Shown here: in pieces, positions 31,903-33,923 of the stretch
Layout: every line of letters begins with the position of its first letter
Numbering within the stretch: position 1 is the stretch's first letter
DNA from: Anaerolinea sp.
GTDB lineage: Bacteria > Chloroflexota > Anaerolineae > Aggregatilineales > UBA2796
Direction of reading: 5' to 3'
Assembly (NCBI GenBank): GCA_014879835.1
Contig: JACSRJ010000172.1
Location: 1 to 33,923, forward strand
Length of the DNA: 33,923 nt
The notes under the pieces: generated by a model
The model's database searches: none
What the model saw: only the letters and a program-made list of their open reading frames with translations
What the model was told of the DNA's origin: nothing
Translations under genes and position numbers: made by a program

Positions 31903-32892
31903 TTACCAGATAAAGGCCGCTGCGCCCATGGTATACCCTGCGCCACTGCCACAGAACACGACCAGTTCACCCGGCTGAGGAGCCTTACCTTGTTCAATGG
32001 CATCATCAAGGGCCATCGGCATACAGGCCGAACCTGTATAGCCCCACTTCTCCATGATGGTATGGGTGCGGTTCATGGGTAGACCCAGATCGCCCATGAC
32101 GTATTCAATGGTGCGCATATTAAGCTGAGTGAAGTAGATTTTATCGATCTTTTCCACCGGGCGCTTGATTTTGTCCATGAGACCGCGCACTACCGGCCCC
32201 CACCCCTTGTTGTTGGTGTCAGGGGGAAAGCGCTTCTGAATGCGCAGAAGCTGCTGTGGAGGATGCTCACCGCGTGCGGCGGCAACCGTTCCACCCACAA
32301 ACACACCCATGTAATCATGAAAGCTGCCATCGGCAACGATTTTTGCGCCAAGAAATCCCGGTTTTGGCTTGGGCTGCAACAAGACCGCACCGCCTCCATC
32401 GGCAAAGAGGGTGCAGGTGCGTTTATCGCTCCAATCCACAAACCGAGTCATGCCATAAGCGCCGATGACCAGAACGTTCTGATAATCGGGATCAGTGGCA
32501 ATGTACTTGGAACCTATGTCCACCCCAGTGACCCATGCGGCGCAGGCATTATTGATGTCAAAGGTGGCTGCACGTTTTGCCCCCAACTTATATTGCACCA
32601 CTGAAGACGTCCCCGGTGAGACATAATCAGGGGTATCGGTGGCCAAGATGATCAGATCAACCTGATCGGCTTTGACCCCGGCACGATTGAGAGCTTCAAC
32701 GGCGGCACTCACGGCCAGATCGCTGGTCACCTGATCGTCGCTCATCACATGCCGCTGGCGGATTCCTACATTCTCCACCAGCCACGAACCCACTGGTTCC
32801 CCCAACATTTGATCCAGTTGATCGTTGGTGATCACCTTTTCGGGCACATAGCGCCCGGTGCTGACAATATGGGCGTGACGCTCGCCGTTCAT
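31903..32892 (-). CDS. KAS III-like protein lacking the catalytic His and Asn
   Basis: A 329-aa thiolase-fold protein similar to FabH. The nucleophilic Cys117 is kept (NNACAAWV). The His of IPHQAN is Thr255 (YFTQLNMR), and the Asn of YGNTSA is Tyr285 (WGYTGS). Without these two residues decarboxylative condensation of malonyl-ACP is not expected; acyl transfer from Cys, or a structural role, is more likely. The rest of the fold is well kept (TDTPDYVSPGTSSVVQ, GSGAGYTMGAAAF). ATG at 32892 overlaps the TGA of the upstream hydrolase (ATGA), a sign of translational coupling. Known divergent relatives include acyltransferases of secondary metabolism. Confidence 0.9.
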   Translation of the reverse strand: MNGERHAHIVSTGRYVPEKVITNDQLDQMLGEPVGSWLVENVGIRQRHVMSDDQVTSDLAVSAAVEALNRAGVKADQVDLIILATDTPDYVSPGTSSVVQYKLGAKRAATFDINNACAAWVTGVDIGSKYIATDPDYQNVLVIGAYGMTRFVDWSDKRTCTLFADGGGAVLLQPKPKPGFLGAKIVADGSFHDYMGVFVGGTVAAARGEHPPQQLLRIQKRFPPDTNNKGWGPVVRGLMDKIKRPVEKIDKIYFTQLNMRTIEYVMGDLGLPMNRTHTIMEKWGYTGSACMPMALDDAIEQGKAPQPGELVVFCGSGAGYTMGAAAFIW

Positions 32893-33668
32893 TTCACCCC
32901 TTCCACATGCTGCCGAAGCAGGCGCACCCATTCGTCAGGGGTTTCTACATTGGGCGAGTGGGTCGCATCCGCAATCTGCACATAATGGGCACCGGGAATA
33001 CCCTTCACCGAATGCATAACGATGGCTTCGGGAACGACCATATCGCCAACACCCCGGGTGATCAGAGTAGGGATAGTCCCTAACTCACCCAACCGCGCCG
33101 CCACATTAAAGGCATATAATGCTTGTGGCGTGCGTAGACTAGCCGCATCGGTTTGTTTGAGGCTCTCAGTTTCGAGATAATCCCAGCCCTTCTGAGGGTG
33201 CTTCATGGCGACCGCTCGTAAGGCCATCTTGAGCATTGCCTTGTTCGCCACCAGCATTTGAATCCGCGCCGGATCACCTAGTTCTGCGGGCATGTCACCC
33301 GCTACCCATCCGGGTGCCAATAAAGTCAGACTGCGCACCTCATGGTGGTGATCAAGGGCATATTGAATGCACACCAGCGCCCCCAGAGAATGCCCCACCA
33401 GATGCACCTTGCCAAGCTGAAGAACTTGGGCCAATGTATGCACATCATCGGCGAGGGTGGCAATCGTCCAGTCATCCGATTTCCCTTCGGTGTCACCCCG
33501 TCCACGCAGATCAGGGGCAATTAGATGATACGGGCTGCTCTGCATCCGGGCGAAGGTATAGTCCCACCATGCCCCACTGGAAACATTGCCATGAATGAAC
33601 AGGATCGGGTCACCACTGCCCTGTTCCCGGTAATACATCTTCAAATCTTTAACCGTCTGAAAAGGCAT
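32889..33668 (-). CDS. Alpha/beta hydrolase (head of the cluster)
   Basis: A 259-aa alpha/beta hydrolase. HGNVSSGAWWDYTF is the oxyanion region, GHSLGA the nucleophile elbow, the acid is the Asp in RGVGDMVVPE, and the base is the His in DATHSPNVETP. APDLRGRGDTEGKSDDW matches the epoxide-hydrolase/haloperoxidase-like branch. No signal peptide. GGGAG stands 9 bases before the ATG at 33668. Its stop overlaps the start of the KAS III-like gene, so the two proteins are made together; cleavage of a thioester or ester intermediate is a natural guess. Confidence 0.9.
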   Translation of the reverse strand: MPFQTVKDLKMYYREQGSGDPILFIHGNVSSGAWWDYTFARMQSSPYHLIAPDLRGRGDTEGKSDDWTIATLADDVHTLAQVLQLGKVHLVGHSLGALVCIQYALDHHHEVRSLTLLAPGWVAGDMPAELGDPARIQMLVANKAMLKMALRAVAMKHPQKGWDYLETESLKQTDAASLRTPQALYAFNVAARLGELGTIPTLITRGVGDMVVPEAIVMHSVKGIPGAHYVQIADATHSPNVETPDEWVRLLRQHVEGVK

Positions 33669-33699
33669 TTTTTGAAGCTCCCTAAATACCGATAAGAAG

Positions 33700-33705
33700 A
33701 TTGTA
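33700..33705 (-). promoter_or_regulatory. Possible -10 of the six-gene cluster
   Basis: TACAAT on the minus strand about 30 bases before the ATG at 33668. The -35 is poor. Confidence 0.3.
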
Positions 33706-33783
33706 CCCCGCCCGCTGAAGGGGGGCACGGAAGGGAGCAGCATATGGTGTGGATTGGGGTATTTTCCCTTAGAGAGTCTTCAC

Positions 33784-33821
33784 CCCCGCTGCCAACCCCT
33801 CAACGGGGCTGAGAGTCGGGG
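33784..33821. other. Nested hairpin in the right-hand intergenic region
   Basis: CCCCG/CGGGG (33784-33788 with 33817-33821) encloses CCCC/GGGG (33796-33799 with 33805-33808). The region from 33669 to the end holds no gene that I can support. It contains CTGAGAG but none of the other TPP-riboswitch core, so no riboswitch is claimed. Confidence 0.3.
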
Positions 33822-33923
33822 ATGCAAGATGACAAAATCCTAACGTTTGACCTCAGAGACCGTTTGAAAAGGGTGGGATTGATGCAGATTGAACCTATTT
33901 CCCCTCTATTTATCGAAAGGGGC

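Noticed and set aside
33780-33860. TPP riboswitch, suggested by GGGGCTGAGAG.
   Set aside because: The second conserved arm (ACCTGATCTGGATAATGCCAGCG type) is absent and no thiamine gene follows in the window.
1-33923. CRISPR arrays, transposases, integrases, rRNA.
   Set aside because: Searched for by eye on both strands; no spaced repeat array or recognisable gene of these kinds is present.

Overview
The window looks like a chromosomal segment of a Chloroflexota bacterium, probably of the Anaerolineae. This is inferred from Thr/Pro/Ala-rich lipoproteins, several TolB-like propeller proteins, a short-loop cytochrome bd, an OmpR-type regulator, an ECF sigma factor and a GC content in the mid-fifties. 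No rRNA or marker tree supports a finer assignment.

Layout. 1-1325: N-terminal part of a minus-strand Thr/Pro-rich lipoprotein with two related beta-rich domains; it runs off the left edge. 1461-1630: an unrecognised small RNA gene on the minus strand with its own promoter, palindrome and terminator. 1685-2260: a stretch without a convincing gene whose plus strand folds into many nested hairpins, a candidate large structured RNA. 2276-3372: a compact minus-strand module of small genes (HTH protein, two unknown proteins) with its own promoter, terminator and operator-like repeats, possibly a mobile-element remnant. 3520-5423: aspS with a possible leader peptide. 5648-8071: cydAB. 8196-9179: TolB-like secreted protein. 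9398-11640 (minus): ECF sigma factor, single-span membrane protein and KAS III in one run. 11909-14391: nucleotidyltransferase-like protein and B12-type radical SAM protein. 14423-15112 (minus): orphan response regulator. 15300-19275: polytopic membrane protein, nagA and a secreted propeller protein. 19473-23846: Opp/Dpp-type peptide ABC transporter genes (binding protein and two permeases, no ATPases). 23917-25257: stand-alone AAA ATPase. 25366-25438 (minus): tRNA-Pro(GGG). 25616-26470: repeat-rich lipoprotein. 26702-28568: ABC-F ATPase behind a leader with a small upstream ORF and a terminator. 28603-33668 (minus): six tightly spaced genes (alpha/beta hydrolase, KAS III-like, unknown, lipoprotein, alpha/beta hydrolase, KARI-like).

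Most notable: (1) the candidate large RNA beside the small-gene module, and the adjacent independent small RNA; (2) the six-gene cluster, in which the KAS III-like protein keeps its Cys but has lost the His and Asn, and the KARI-like protein has lost its Rossmann glycines, catalytic His and metal ligands; (3) a DppC-type permease carrying a DUF4397-like domain in its first external loop; (4) an ABC-F gene with attenuator-like architecture. No CRISPR array, transposase or integrase gene was seen.
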